Shown here one piece after another: positions 1 through 7,193 of a DNA stretch of 64,000 nt. This stretch comes from Dermacoccus abyssi. Lineage in GTDB: Bacteria; Actinomycetota; Actinomycetes; Actinomycetales; Dermatophilaceae. Both the position numbers and the translations under genes were made by a program. The notes under the pieces were generated by a model. It did no database searches, was not told the DNA's origin, and saw nothing but the letters and a program-made list of their open reading frames with translations. The stretch lies in assembly GCF_034541975.1 (NCBI RefSeq), contig NZ_JAVYJM010000001.1; one strand, given 5' to 3'. Within the stretch, counting starts at the first letter, position 1, and the number at the start of each line of letters is the position of its first letter.

Positions 1-300
1 GGCGGTGTCGACGAGAACGTCGCTGACGGCCCACTGCGTGGTCAGCGCCACGAGGCCGCCCTCGGTGAACACGCCGATGACGGGCAGATCGGGCAGCAGC
101 TTCTCGAGCGACGTGGAGACGCCCCGCATGGCGACCAGATCGGAGCGCGCGTCGAGCAGGACGAGGTCGGTGTCGGTGCGGGTGGCAACCGCCGAAGCCT
201 CCGGGGCGATGACACGAACCCGGTGGGCGAGCGCCCCCAACGCGTGCAGAACCTCGACGCTCGCACCGCGTGCGTTCGTCAGCAGGAGGAGGTGCGCCAC
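1..300 (-). CDS. glnR: GlnR-like winged-helix response regulator (N-terminal part, runs off left edge)
   Basis: Only the receiver-like first 100 codons are present; the DNA-binding winged helix lies outside the window. The protein opens AHLLLLTNARG after a GTG start and contains LVLLDARSDL and VIGVFTEGGLVALTTQW, closely matching the N-terminus of Streptomyces GlnR, the orphan OmpR-type activator of nitrogen-assimilation genes. The aspartate of LLDARSDL falls at residue 50, the position conserved in GlnR. The start is supported by TAGTCT six bases upstream (leaderless pattern). It diverges from the MoaD-like gene. The family call is fairly secure; which genes it controls here cannot be seen. 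Confidence 0.8.
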   Translation of the reverse strand, partial: MAHLLLLTNARGASVEVLHALGALAHRVRVIAPEASAVATRTDTDLVLLDARSDLVAMRGVSTSLEKLLPDLPVIGVFTEGGLVALTTQWAVSDVLVDTA

Positions 301-306
301 GCGTCA

Positions 307-312
307 AGACTA
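307..312 (-). promoter_or_regulatory. -10 hexamer (TAGTCT) of the GlnR-like gene
   Basis: Six bases separate TAGTCT from the GTG at 300, so the transcript probably begins at or next to the start codon. No Shine-Dalgarno sequence is present. Confidence 0.5.
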
Positions 313-352
313 CGGTTGGTGCAGGTAAGCCACCGAAAGGAAGGGCCGAAGA

Positions 353-613
353 GTGGACACGACGAGCGTCCGAGTTCGCTACTGGGCCGGCGCCGAAGCG
401 GCCGCCGGTGTGCAGACCGAAGACCTCGACGTCTCGGGTGCGAACCCTGTCACCGTGGGACACGTGCGCCGCGCGGCGCTCGCAGCGCACCCGACGATGG
501 GTGACGTCCTGGCGCGCTGCAGCGCCCTGGCCGACGGTCGGCGTCTCGACGACGACGCCGTGGTGGCCGAGGGCGTCACGGTGGAACTTCTCCCGCCGTT
601 CGCCGGGGGATGA
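353..613 (+). CDS. MoaD/ThiS-family sulfur carrier protein
   Basis: 86-residue ubiquitin-like protein. It ends in FAGG, the Gly-Gly tail that is adenylated and thiocarboxylated in MoaD (molybdopterin synthase small subunit) and ThiS. VRVRYWAGAEAAAG at the N-terminus and VELLPPFAGG at the C-terminus are typical of the actinobacterial MoaD/ThiS group (80-90 residues). The start is GTG behind a purine-rich Shine-Dalgarno (GAAAGGAAG). No moaE, moeB or thi gene is adjacent, so molybdopterin, thiamine and another sulfur pathway cannot be told apart. A molybdate transporter is encoded at 38-41 kb. The next gene follows after 22 bases, probably co-transcribed. Confidence 0.85.
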   Translation: MDTTSVRVRYWAGAEAAAGVQTEDLDVSGANPVTVGHVRRAALAAHPTMGDVLARCSALADGRRLDDDAVVAEGVTVELLPPFAGG

Positions 614-635
614 GCGAGGGTGGAAGGATGGGCGC

Positions 636-1394
636 GTGAGCGTACTGACAGCCCCCACGCCGTCGCTGCGCGCCTCGGGCGCCCTGGCCGGTGTCCTCGC
701 CGGCGGCGCGGTTGCGGTCTCGAGCGCCCTGCCCGTCGGAGGGGTCGCCTTCGTCAGCCTCGCGCTCGGTCTCGTGCTCGCTTGGGGCTGGCCCCGGTTG
801 GTCAATCTGCCGAGCCCTCGCGGTACGAGTACCGTCCTCGCCCTCACGGCCGTGGCCCTCACGGCGACGATGGTGGCCGGCGACGCAGGTGATCGAACCC
901 GCTGGGCCGGCGCGGTCGTCTCGCTCGGACTCATCGCGAGTTTCCTGCACCAGCTCATGCGCCAGGACGGGCGTCCGCGCCTCGTGATGTCACTCGCCGG
1001 CACCGCCCTCGGGCTCGGTGTACTCGGCGCCGGTTCCTACCTCGTGCCGGCCGCTGACGACGTGACCTCGCACCGCCTGCTCGTGAGCGTCGGCGTCGCG
1101 GCGGCGCTCGGTTGCCTCATCGACGGCATTGCCGGGGCGACGTCCCGACGCCTGGAGATGGGGATGGGCCAGACGATTCTCGGTGGCCTCGTGGGTGCCG
1201 TGGGTGCCGTTGCGGGCCTCGACCCGGTGGTCGCGATCGCGGCGGGTGCCCTCACGGGTCTTCTGTCGTGGGCCTGCCTTCGCACGACCGTCACGATCGC
1301 GACGTCGGCGCATCGGCGCGCACAGCTGGCCGCAGGCAGTGCCTGCGTGCTCGTGTGCGGATTCCTGCCGGTGGCTCTCGCCCAACTCGTCTGA
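636..1394 (+). CDS. Polytopic membrane protein of unknown function
   Basis: 252 residues, almost entirely hydrophobic Ala/Gly/Val/Leu segments, about eight predicted membrane spans; the loop around residues 165-180 (ATSRRLEMGMG) is the clearest polar stretch. No catalytic motif or family is recognised. The frame stays open far upstream through the moaD gene, but the GTG at 636 is preferred because GGAAGG stands eight bases before it and it leaves a 22-base gap to moaD. It converges on the nitrobindin-like gene. The pairing with a sulfur carrier may be functional or merely positional. Confidence 0.65.
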   Translation: MSVLTAPTPSLRASGALAGVLAGGAVAVSSALPVGGVAFVSLALGLVLAWGWPRLVNLPSPRGTSTVLALTAVALTATMVAGDAGDRTRWAGAVVSLGLIASFLHQLMRQDGRPRLVMSLAGTALGLGVLGAGSYLVPAADDVTSHRLLVSVGVAAALGCLIDGIAGATSRRLEMGMGQTILGGLVGAVGAVAGLDPVVAIAAGALTGLLSWACLRTTVTIATSAHRRAQLAAGSACVLVCGFLPVALAQLV

Positions 1395-1454
1395 CGGCTC
1401 GCGCCAGAACCGCAGCGCGGCGAAATCTGCCGCGCACAGCTTGGGATCAGACGC

Positions 1455-1952
1455 TCACTCGACGCGCTTGAGCTCCGCCGAGGCGTAGCTCTGCAGCGGG
1501 TTGCCCCCCTGGGCGATGTCGTAGGCCCACATGAGGTTGCTGTTGACGTAGCCGAGCAGACGAGCGCCGGCGCTGTACTCCGGCGCCTGCGGCGAGCGGA
1601 TGACGCCGTCGGTGCGCAGTTCGATCTTCGCGGGCGACGTGGTGCCGTAGTACATCTCGACGATGCCGGAGGGATGGGTCACCATGAACTCCACCTCGTT
1701 GTTCGCCAGCGGCCGCCAGTAGCCGAACTCGGTGTCGATCGGTTCGACCTTGTTGCCCTCGTCGTCGAGCTTCCACATCTTCGAGTGCCACTCGAGGAAG
1801 GGGCGGTCGTCGTGGCTGACGACGACCTCCTGGCCGAAGTTGGCCGACTCCAGGCCGGGGTAACCGATGACTCCGGCACCTTCCCAGCGGCCGATGAGCC
1901 AGGCGAGGGGTGCGAGTTCCTTGGGCATGTTCACATCAAGTTCGAAGGGCAC
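1455..1952 (-). CDS. Nitrobindin-like (FABP-family) protein lacking the heme-ligand histidine
   Basis: 165 residues forming a lipocalin-like beta barrel. The family signature GRWEGAGVIGYPGL is at residues 21-34 and NEVEFMVTHPSGIVEMYYG lies mid-barrel. True nitrobindins bind ferric heme through a histidine in the final strand (a QPLxxHL-type motif). Here the matching stretch reads GNPLQSYASAELKRV and has no histidine, so heme binding through that ligand is not expected; this is a 'ferric nitrobindin-like' variant. The ligand is unknown. The GTG start gives the family-typical MPFE N-terminus. It sits inside the hairpin at 1945-1981, so initiation could be affected by that structure. Confidence 0.85.
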   Translation of the reverse strand: MPFELDVNMPKELAPLAWLIGRWEGAGVIGYPGLESANFGQEVVVSHDDRPFLEWHSKMWKLDDEGNKVEPIDTEFGYWRPLANNEVEFMVTHPSGIVEMYYGTTSPAKIELRTDGVIRSPQAPEYSAGARLLGYVNSNLMWAYDIAQGGNPLQSYASAELKRVE

Positions 1953-1981
1953 GCGACCAGGCTAGCCGGTCGCGTGCCCTT
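1945..1981 (-). terminator. Hairpin after the LCP gene, overlapping the next start codon
   Basis: Inverted repeat AAGGGCACGCGACC / GGTCGCGTGCCCTT (14 bp) with an inner GGC-TA-GCC. It lies just after the LCP stop codon on the minus strand. The GTG of the nitrobindin-like gene (1952) is inside the left arm, so it may both terminate the LCP transcript and mask that start. Confidence 0.55.
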
Positions 1982-2003
1982 TCTCGAAGGTGCTCGGGGA
2001 GCG

Positions 2004-3098
2004 TCAGCCGCCCTTGCGGCCGTTCGGGACGCCCGTCATGTCGTCCTTGCGCAGACCGTCGCTCAGCTTCTTCAGAGCGGGTTCGTCGACGTAGTCGACG
2101 GAGCCGGCGCCCGGCTCGTTGCCGAAGCCGGTGATGGGCGCGGTGTAGAAGGTGATGTTCTCCTGCTTGAGGCCCCGCAGGCTGTAGGCCAACGACGTCA
2201 TGTAGTTCGTCGTGAAGTCCTTGTCGACCGCGAGGTTGTTCGAGATGTCCTTGGTGATGTTCGTGATCGTCATCGGGTTGGACAGGACGCCGCGTGACTT
2301 CGCCTTCTGGAAAATCGCGAAGATCCACGCCTGCTGGTTCTTGCCGCGGTCGATGTCGCCCTGCGCGAGCTGCTTGCGCTCCTGGACGTAGCGGCGCGCC
2401 TGGAGGCCCGTGAAGTGGTTCATGCCCTGCTCCCACTTGCCGTCCTTGCCGAGGTCGACCGGCTGTTGGACGTACATGTCGACGCCGCCCATGTGGTCCG
2501 TGAGCTTCTCGAAGCCGGAGAACCCGATCTGTGCGACGTGGTCGATGCGCACGTTCGTGGCCTTCTCTATCGTCTGCACGAGCAGCGTCGGGCCACCGTA
2601 GGCGTAGCCGGCGTTGATCTTGTTCTTGCCGTGCCCCGGGATGTCGACGTACATGTCACGCGGGAAGTGCACGACCTCGATCTTCTTGCGGTCGTTGCTG
2701 ATGTGCACGAGCTGGATGACGTCGCTTCGGCTGCCGTCGCGAAGGTTCGTGTCGCGGCTGTCCGAGCCGAGCAGGAGGATGTTCTGTGAGTCGCCTGCCG
2801 CGTCGTCGCGCTTCACGGTGCTCGAGGGGAGTAGGTCCTCGCGTGAGATGTCCTTGTCGAGGATGTACTTGAGGTACAGCAGGAAGCCGCCCACGGCAAG
2901 GATGACGACGAGGAGCATGGCGAGCAGGATGTAGAGCAGCGTACGTAGCTTGCCGCGCTTCTTGCGACCGGCAGCCTGCGCGCCCGCGCGCCTTTCGGTG
3001 TGGTCGGAGGAGGCAGCATCCGAGGAGCGAGTGCTTCGCTCCTCGGCGGGCTCGTCGTCCATGGCGTGACGGGGCGTATGTGGCGGCTGCTCGGACAT
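2004..3098 (-). CDS. LCP-family (LytR-CpsA-Psr) cell-wall polymer ligase
   Basis: 364 residues: a charged cytoplasmic N-terminus (1-50), one membrane span (about 52-76, LLYILLAMLLVVILAVGGF) and an extracytoplasmic LCP domain. LCP signatures are visible: ILLLGSDSRD, SDVIQLVHI, HFPRDMYVDIPG and KINAGYAYGGP, carrying the Asp/Arg residues that bind the polyprenyl-pyrophosphate substrate. These enzymes attach secondary polymers such as arabinogalactan or teichoic acids to peptidoglycan. TATGCT lies six bases before the ATG (leaderless pattern). It diverges from the ygfZ-like gene with only 57 bases between them. Which polymer it attaches is unknown. Confidence 0.9.
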   Translation of the reverse strand: MSEQPPHTPRHAMDDEPAEERSTRSSDAASSDHTERRAGAQAAGRKKRGKLRTLLYILLAMLLVVILAVGGFLLYLKYILDKDISREDLLPSSTVKRDDAAGDSQNILLLGSDSRDTNLRDGSRSDVIQLVHISNDRKKIEVVHFPRDMYVDIPGHGKNKINAGYAYGGPTLLVQTIEKATNVRIDHVAQIGFSGFEKLTDHMGGVDMYVQQPVDLGKDGKWEQGMNHFTGLQARRYVQERKQLAQGDIDRGKNQQAWIFAIFQKAKSRGVLSNPMTITNITKDISNNLAVDKDFTTNYMTSLAYSLRGLKQENITFYTAPITGFGNEPGAGSVDYVDEPALKKLSDGLRKDDMTGVPNGRKGG

Positions 3099-3104
3099 GG
3101 TTCA

Positions 3105-3110
3105 AGCATA
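3105..3110 (-). promoter_or_regulatory. -10 hexamer (TATGCT) of the LCP gene
   Basis: Six-base spacing to the ATG at 3098. The divergent ygfZ-type promoter lies 33 bases away, so the two promoters nearly abut. Confidence 0.5.
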
Positions 3111-3142
3111 GGCGGGGCGCCTGGGGATTTCGTGTGCTGGCG

Positions 3143-3148
3143 TACCGT
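3143..3148 (+). promoter_or_regulatory. -10 hexamer (TACCGT) of the ygfZ-like gene
   Basis: Seven bases before the GTG at 3156; this supports that start over upstream in-frame codons. Confidence 0.45.
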
Positions 3149-3155
3149 GGCGGGT

Positions 3156-4235
3156 GTGAACGAGGACGTACGCAACGAGACCCCGAACGAGTCGACCTCA
3201 GGGCCGGCGTCGCCCGCTCTCACCTGGCCGGGAGCGGTCGCGGCGGACGGCGTCTGGTCGAACGTGGCAGCCCACTACGGCGACCCACTGCGCGAGCAGA
3301 AGATGCTCGAGGACGGTGTCGGTGCCGTCGACCTCTCGTCGCGGGGTGTCGTTCGGGTGAGCGGACCAGACCGCCTCAACTGGTTGCACTCCATGACGAC
3401 GCAGCACCTGGCGAACCTCGCGCCGTTCACCTCGACGCAGGCTCTCGTGCTCGGGCCCAAGGGGCACGTCGAGTACGACCTGCACGTCGTCGACGACGGA
3501 GAACGCACTTGGCTCACGACCGACCCCGGCAAGGCCGCGGGTCTCGCCGAGTTCCTCGAGCGGATGCGGTTCATGTTGCGGGTCGAGGTCGAGGACCTCA
3601 CGGATTCCTACGCCGTCATCGGTGAACCGACCGCAGCGCCGTCCACCCCCGAGGAGTTGCGTGAGCGCGGTGTCATCGCCTGGGTCGACCCGTGGCCGCG
3701 GATGGGGGAGGACTCTGCCGACTACTCGGGCGGTGTCGAGCACCCGGGCGCCGACTGGGCCTGGCGGGAGCTCGTCGTCCCGCGGGAACGCTTTGTCGAG
3801 GAGTTCGGCGACCGCGCCCCGGTGGGCCTGTGGGCGCTCGAGGCGCTTCGCGTCAATGCGTGGCACCCGGACGGCTTGGCGGAGGTCGACCACCGCACCA
3901 TCCCGCACGAACTCGATCTCCTGCGCACGGCGGTTCATCTGCACAAGGGGTGCTACCGAGGTCAGGAGACCATCGCGCGCGTCCACAACCTCGGCCGTCC
4001 GCCGCGTCGACTGGCCTTCGTCCACCTCGACGGAAGTGGGCACACTCTGCCCGACGTGGGGGCCGACGTCACGGTGGCCGGAACGGAACGGCCCGTCGGG
4101 CGCCTGACGTCGGTGGCTCGTCACCACGTCGACGGCCCCATCGGTCTCGTCGTGCTCAAGCGATCGACGCCGGTCGATGCGGAACTGTACGTCGGAGGGG
4201 TGGCTGCGGCTCAGACGCCGATCGTCCAGCCGTGA
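3156..4235 (+). CDS. ygfZ: YgfZ/GcvT-family folate-binding Fe-S repair protein
   Basis: 359 residues. The diagnostic YgfZ motif appears as HKGCYRGQETIARV (K-G-C-Y-x-G-Q-E) near residue 265-278, with the GcvT-like folate-binding fold before it (VDLSSRGVVRVSGPDRLNWLHSMTTQ). YgfZ/IBA57 proteins use tetrahydrofolate and the motif cysteine to help maintain certain [4Fe-4S] enzymes under oxidative stress. The GTG start at 3156 is chosen because the TACCGT hexamer lies seven bases upstream; longer in-frame extensions run antisense to the LCP gene and are unlikely. Monocistronic, with a long non-coding region downstream. Confidence 0.88.
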   Translation: MNEDVRNETPNESTSGPASPALTWPGAVAADGVWSNVAAHYGDPLREQKMLEDGVGAVDLSSRGVVRVSGPDRLNWLHSMTTQHLANLAPFTSTQALVLGPKGHVEYDLHVVDDGERTWLTTDPGKAAGLAEFLERMRFMLRVEVEDLTDSYAVIGEPTAAPSTPEELRERGVIAWVDPWPRMGEDSADYSGGVEHPGADWAWRELVVPRERFVEEFGDRAPVGLWALEALRVNAWHPDGLAEVDHRTIPHELDLLRTAVHLHKGCYRGQETIARVHNLGRPPRRLAFVHLDGSGHTLPDVGADVTVAGTERPVGRLTSVARHHVDGPIGLVVLKRSTPVDAELYVGGVAAAQTPIVQP

Positions 4236-4576
4236 CACGCCCGGGCCGTCCGCCCGCGACGCATTATGTGACATAAATCACATCTGTTGTCGCGGTGCGG
4301 CCCGCTTGGACTCCGTCGGATGGCCTGACCACCTTTGGGGATGAGTTGCACCACCCCTAAACCTGGCCGCGTCCGTTCCCGAGGGTGAATCGGTGGGTGG
4401 TCTTCGACGCCCCGCTCAAGCTGAGGTTGCATGCGTTCTCGCACCCCTAGCGACGGAGCCTGGTGACAGGGGCCACCAAAAGTGGTTGCGTGGTGAGCAA
4501 GACGCACGGCCGGTGAACTCCGGTTCGTTCTAGGACGATCCGGCGCGTGCACACCTTCATCGATAGGAGATTGCAC
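4236..4576. other. 341-base intergenic region upstream of the PRC-barrel/DUF2382 gene
   Basis: Contains no ORF with coding character. It holds a perfect CRP/GlxR-type palindrome at 4267-4282 and an AGGAGA Shine-Dalgarno at 4565-4570. No convincing -35/-10 pair was identified. The length suggests a regulated promoter or a long leader for the downstream stress gene. Confidence 0.5.
4267..4282 (+). promoter_or_regulatory. CRP/GlxR-type operator
   Basis: TGTGA-CATAAA-TCACA, a perfect palindrome in both arms that also matches the GlxR form TGTGANNTANNTCACA. It is AT-rich in a strongly GC-rich context. It lies 295 bases before the PRC-barrel/DUF2382 start and 31 bases after the ygfZ stop. The protein that binds it is not in the window. 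Confidence 0.7.
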
Positions 4577-5587
4577 ATGCTTTCCGTTGACGATGTTCTG
4601 GCAGCCCGTGCCGGCAAGGCCTACGACAGCGACGGCGACAAGGTCGGCTCCGTGGGCGAGGTTTACCTCGACGACCAGACCGGTCAGCCGGCCTGGGTGA
4701 CGGTCAACACCGGCCTGTTCGGCACCTCCGAATCCTTCGTTCCGCTCGAGGGCGCCCGGGTTGAGGGCGATGACCTCCACCTGCCGTACTCGAAGGCCAA
4801 GATCAAGGACGCTCCGCGTCAGGACGCCGACAAGCACCTCGACGTCGAGCAGGAAGAGGCGCTTTACCACTACTACGGCCTCGGCAACGGCGCCGGTGAC
4901 CGCCGCGACTTCGACGGCGACCGCGACCGTCGTGACTTCGACGGTGACCGTGACCGCGACGCCGCCGTCGGTGGCGCTGCGGGTACCGCTGGTGCTGCAG
5001 GTGTGGCAGGCGCTGCCGGCCGCGACCGTGACTTCGAAGGCGACCGCCGTGACGTCACCGCGGACCGTGACCGCGACGGCCACACGGTCGACGACAAGGC
5101 GCGCGACATCGCGGACAACCGTGACGGCGAAGGCGTCGTGCGCCACGAGGAGCGTGTCAACGTCGGCACCGAGCGTCGCGAGAGCGGCAAGGCCCGCCTG
5201 CGCAAGTACGTCGTCACCGACCAGCAGCAGGTCGACGTGCCGGTCAGCCGCGAAGAGGTCAACGTCACGCGCGAGCCGATGAACGAGCGTGCGTCGAACG
5301 TCACCCTTGGCGAGCAGACCGAGACGGTCACGCTCCACGAGGAGCGCCCGGTCGTCGACAAGGAGACCGTCGCAGTCGAGCGCGTCGGCCTCGATGTCGA
5401 CGAGGTTCGTGACACCGAGCGTGTGCAGACCGAGGTTGCCCACGAGGAGGTCGAGGTCGACACCGACGGCACGCGTGGTCGCACGGGCGACCGTGACGTC
5501 GACGACGCGCGCGGTCGCACCGCTGACCGTGACGGTGACGGCCACACGATCGACGACAAGGCTCGTGACTTCAAGAACAAGCACTGA
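4577..5587 (+). CDS. PRC-barrel and DUF2382 domain stress protein
   Basis: 336 residues. The N-terminal PRC-barrel (about 1-75: SDGDKVGSVGEVYLDDQTGQPAWVTVNTG) is followed by an Asp/Arg-rich linker with DRRDFDGDRD repeats and an Ala/Gly run (about 105-180). A DUF2382 domain follows (about 200-290: KARLRKYVVTDQQQVDVPVSREEVNVTRE), then a second Asp-rich tail. The segment DRDGHTVDDKARD of the linker recurs at the C-terminus as DGDGHTIDDKARD. Both domains are common in actinobacterial stress-inducible proteins of unclear function; no enzyme motif is seen. AGGAGA six bases before the ATG fixes the start. It is monocistronic, between a CRP-like site and a strong terminator. Confidence 0.85.
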   Translation: MLSVDDVLAARAGKAYDSDGDKVGSVGEVYLDDQTGQPAWVTVNTGLFGTSESFVPLEGARVEGDDLHLPYSKAKIKDAPRQDADKHLDVEQEEALYHYYGLGNGAGDRRDFDGDRDRRDFDGDRDRDAAVGGAAGTAGAAGVAGAAGRDRDFEGDRRDVTADRDRDGHTVDDKARDIADNRDGEGVVRHEERVNVGTERRESGKARLRKYVVTDQQQVDVPVSREEVNVTREPMNERASNVTLGEQTETVTLHEERPVVDKETVAVERVGLDVDEVRDTERVQTEVAHEEVEVDTDGTRGRTGDRDVDDARGRTADRDGDGHTIDDKARDFKNKH

Positions 5588-5640
5588 CGTTCACGAACGT
5601 CTCGGGCGGCATCGTGACGCAGCATTGATGCCGTGAGGCC

Positions 5641-5676
5641 GCAGGCCCCGTACCGCTTCGGCGGTGCGGGGCCTGC
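5641..5676 (+). terminator. Rho-independent-type hairpin after the DUF2382 gene
   Basis: A 16-bp stem (GCAGGCCCCG continuing into an ACCGC stem, with one G-T pair) closed by a TTCG tetraloop. It has no clear T-run, as is common in high-GC actinobacteria. Confidence 0.8.
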
Positions 5677-5715
5677 GTCGTCTCCGCCGGGCTGCCGGTT
5701 GTCGGTGTCCGCCCC

Positions 5716-5721
5716 TAGGCT
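5716..5721 (+). promoter_or_regulatory. -10 hexamer (TAGGCT) of the asparaginase operon
   Basis: Six bases before the GTG at 5728. The intervening GGAGGT could also act as a Shine-Dalgarno if transcription starts further upstream. Confidence 0.5.
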
Positions 5722-5727
5722 GGAGGT

Positions 5728-6756
5728 GTGAACCCTCTTGATGCGCAGACCGTCTCCGCCGCCCTCGCCTCGGCGCCCGTGCTCGCACGGGTCGACCGGT
5801 CGGGCTTCGTCGAATCCGTGCACCACGGCCTCGTCACCGTCACGGGTTCTGACGGGGGCGTCGAAGCGGCGTGGGGACCGAGCGACGCGGTGATTTTTCC
5901 GCGCTCCTCGAACAAGCCGTTGCAGGCGCTCGCGATGGTGCGCGCCGGGCTCGACCTACCCGACGAATTTCTCGCCCTCGTGTGTTCGAGCCACTCCGGT
6001 GAGCAGTTCCACATCGACGGTGTGCGCGCGATCCTGGAGCGTCACGGCCTGAGCGAGGCCGACCTGCAGAACACCCCTGACCTGCCCTACGACGACGTCG
6101 ACCGCAAGCGGTGGACCCGAGAGGGGCAGGAGCCCGTCCCGATCGCCCAGAACTGTTCGGGCAAGCACGCGGGCATGCTCGCGACGTGCACGATCAACGG
6201 CTGGGACACGACGACGTACCGCGATCCCAACCACCCGGTTCAGCAGCTCATGGCCGAGACCCTCGCCGAGATCGCCGATGACGAGGTGGCAGCCATGGGT
6301 GTCGACGGGTGCGGCGCCCCGGTGATGTCGCTGTCGATGGCGGGCCTGGCGCGGGCCTTCGGTCGTCTCGCAGCAGCTCCCGAGGGCACGCACGAGTGGC
6401 GGGTTGCTCGAGCCATCCGCAACGCTCCGGCCTTCCTCGGCGGCTCGCGACGTGACGTGTCCACCCTCGTCGCCGGCGTGCCCGGGCTCATCGCCAAGGA
6501 CGGCGCGGAGGCCTGCTATGCCATCGGCCTGCCCAACGGTCGTGGGGTCGCAGTGAAGATCGCCGACGGCGCTCAGCGCGCCCGGCCCGTCGTGGCGGCG
6601 GCGGTTCTTCGTCGCATGGGCATCGATTCGCCTGCGCTCGACGAGTTGGCCAAGGCCGACATCCTCGGTCACGGCAAGCGCGTCGGCGGCGTCACCGAAG
6701 CCTTGGGCGAGCCGACGACCGGTCGCCTCTTGGTGCCCGGAGCGGGCGCCGAATGA
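5728..6756 (+). CDS. L-asparaginase, class 3 (Rhizobium etli type II-like)
   Basis: 342 residues of the Asparaginase_II family, unrelated to the E. coli AnsA/AnsB fold. PRSSNKPLQA gives the Ser-x-x-Lys dyad (S60, K63), SSHSGE the second serine region, and VAVKIADGAQRA a conserved lysine. Zinc ligands known in R. etli ReAV (Cys-x-x-Lys plus a distant Cys) match NCSGKHAGM and VDGCGAP. It hydrolyses asparagine to aspartate and ammonia; no signal peptide is visible, so it should be cytosolic. The GTG start is supported by TAGGCT six bases upstream. Its stop overlaps the start of dtd (ATGA). Confidence 0.9.
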   Translation: MNPLDAQTVSAALASAPVLARVDRSGFVESVHHGLVTVTGSDGGVEAAWGPSDAVIFPRSSNKPLQALAMVRAGLDLPDEFLALVCSSHSGEQFHIDGVRAILERHGLSEADLQNTPDLPYDDVDRKRWTREGQEPVPIAQNCSGKHAGMLATCTINGWDTTTYRDPNHPVQQLMAETLAEIADDEVAAMGVDGCGAPVMSLSMAGLARAFGRLAAAPEGTHEWRVARAIRNAPAFLGGSRRDVSTLVAGVPGLIAKDGAEACYAIGLPNGRGVAVKIADGAQRARPVVAAAVLRRMGIDSPALDELAKADILGHGKRVGGVTEALGEPTTGRLLVPGAGAE

Positions 6757-7193
6757 GGGCCGTGGTTCAGCGCGCCCTCGAGGCGTCGGTGACGGTCGGC
6801 GGTGAGGTCGTCGGAGCACTGCCCGGGCCCGGTCTCGTGGCCCTCGTCGGAGTCACCCACGACGACGGTGACGCTCAGGTCGAGGCCATGGCGCGCAAGA
6901 TCGCCGGGCTGCGCATCATGCCGGGCGAGGCCTCCGTGAGCGACCTCACAGAGCGCGGCGCGAGCACCGGCGTGCTCGTCGTCAGCCAGTTCACGCTGTA
7001 CGGTGACGTGCGCAAAGGGCGACGACCGTCGTGGGGCCAGGCGGCCCCGGGTGACGTCGCCGAACCACTCGTTGATGCTCTCGCCGACGCTCTCGTCGCT
7101 TCGGGAATCGCGGTGGAAACCGGGCGTTTCGGCGCCGATATGAAGGTGGCACTGACCAATGACGGACCTTTCACGGTCATCATCGACGTCTGA
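6753..7193 (+). CDS. dtd: D-aminoacyl-tRNA deacylase
   Basis: 146 residues, full length. It hydrolyses D-aminoacyl-tRNAs (and glycyl-tRNA(Ala)), keeping D-residues out of proteins. The family motifs SQFTLYGDVRKGRRPSW and LTNDGPFTVIIDV (the Gly-cisPro motif region) are present. The typical start MRAVVQRA is retained. It overlaps the asparaginase stop by ATGA and the following MFS gene by 35 bases, so the three genes form a tight operon. Confidence 0.95.
   Translation: MRAVVQRALEASVTVGGEVVGALPGPGLVALVGVTHDDGDAQVEAMARKIAGLRIMPGEASVSDLTERGASTGVLVVSQFTLYGDVRKGRRPSWGQAAPGDVAEPLVDALADALVASGIAVETGRFGADMKVALTNDGPFTVIIDV

Noticed and set aside
270..635. N-terminal extension of the membrane protein starting inside moaD
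   Set aside because: Overlaps almost all of moaD and is Arg-rich; the GTG at 636 has a Shine-Dalgarno and gives a clean membrane protein.
4900..5580. Short repeated GACCGTGACCGCGAC-type motifs looking like an array
   Set aside because: They are in-frame Asp/Arg codons of the DUF2382 protein, irregular in spacing and without spacers, so not CRISPR.
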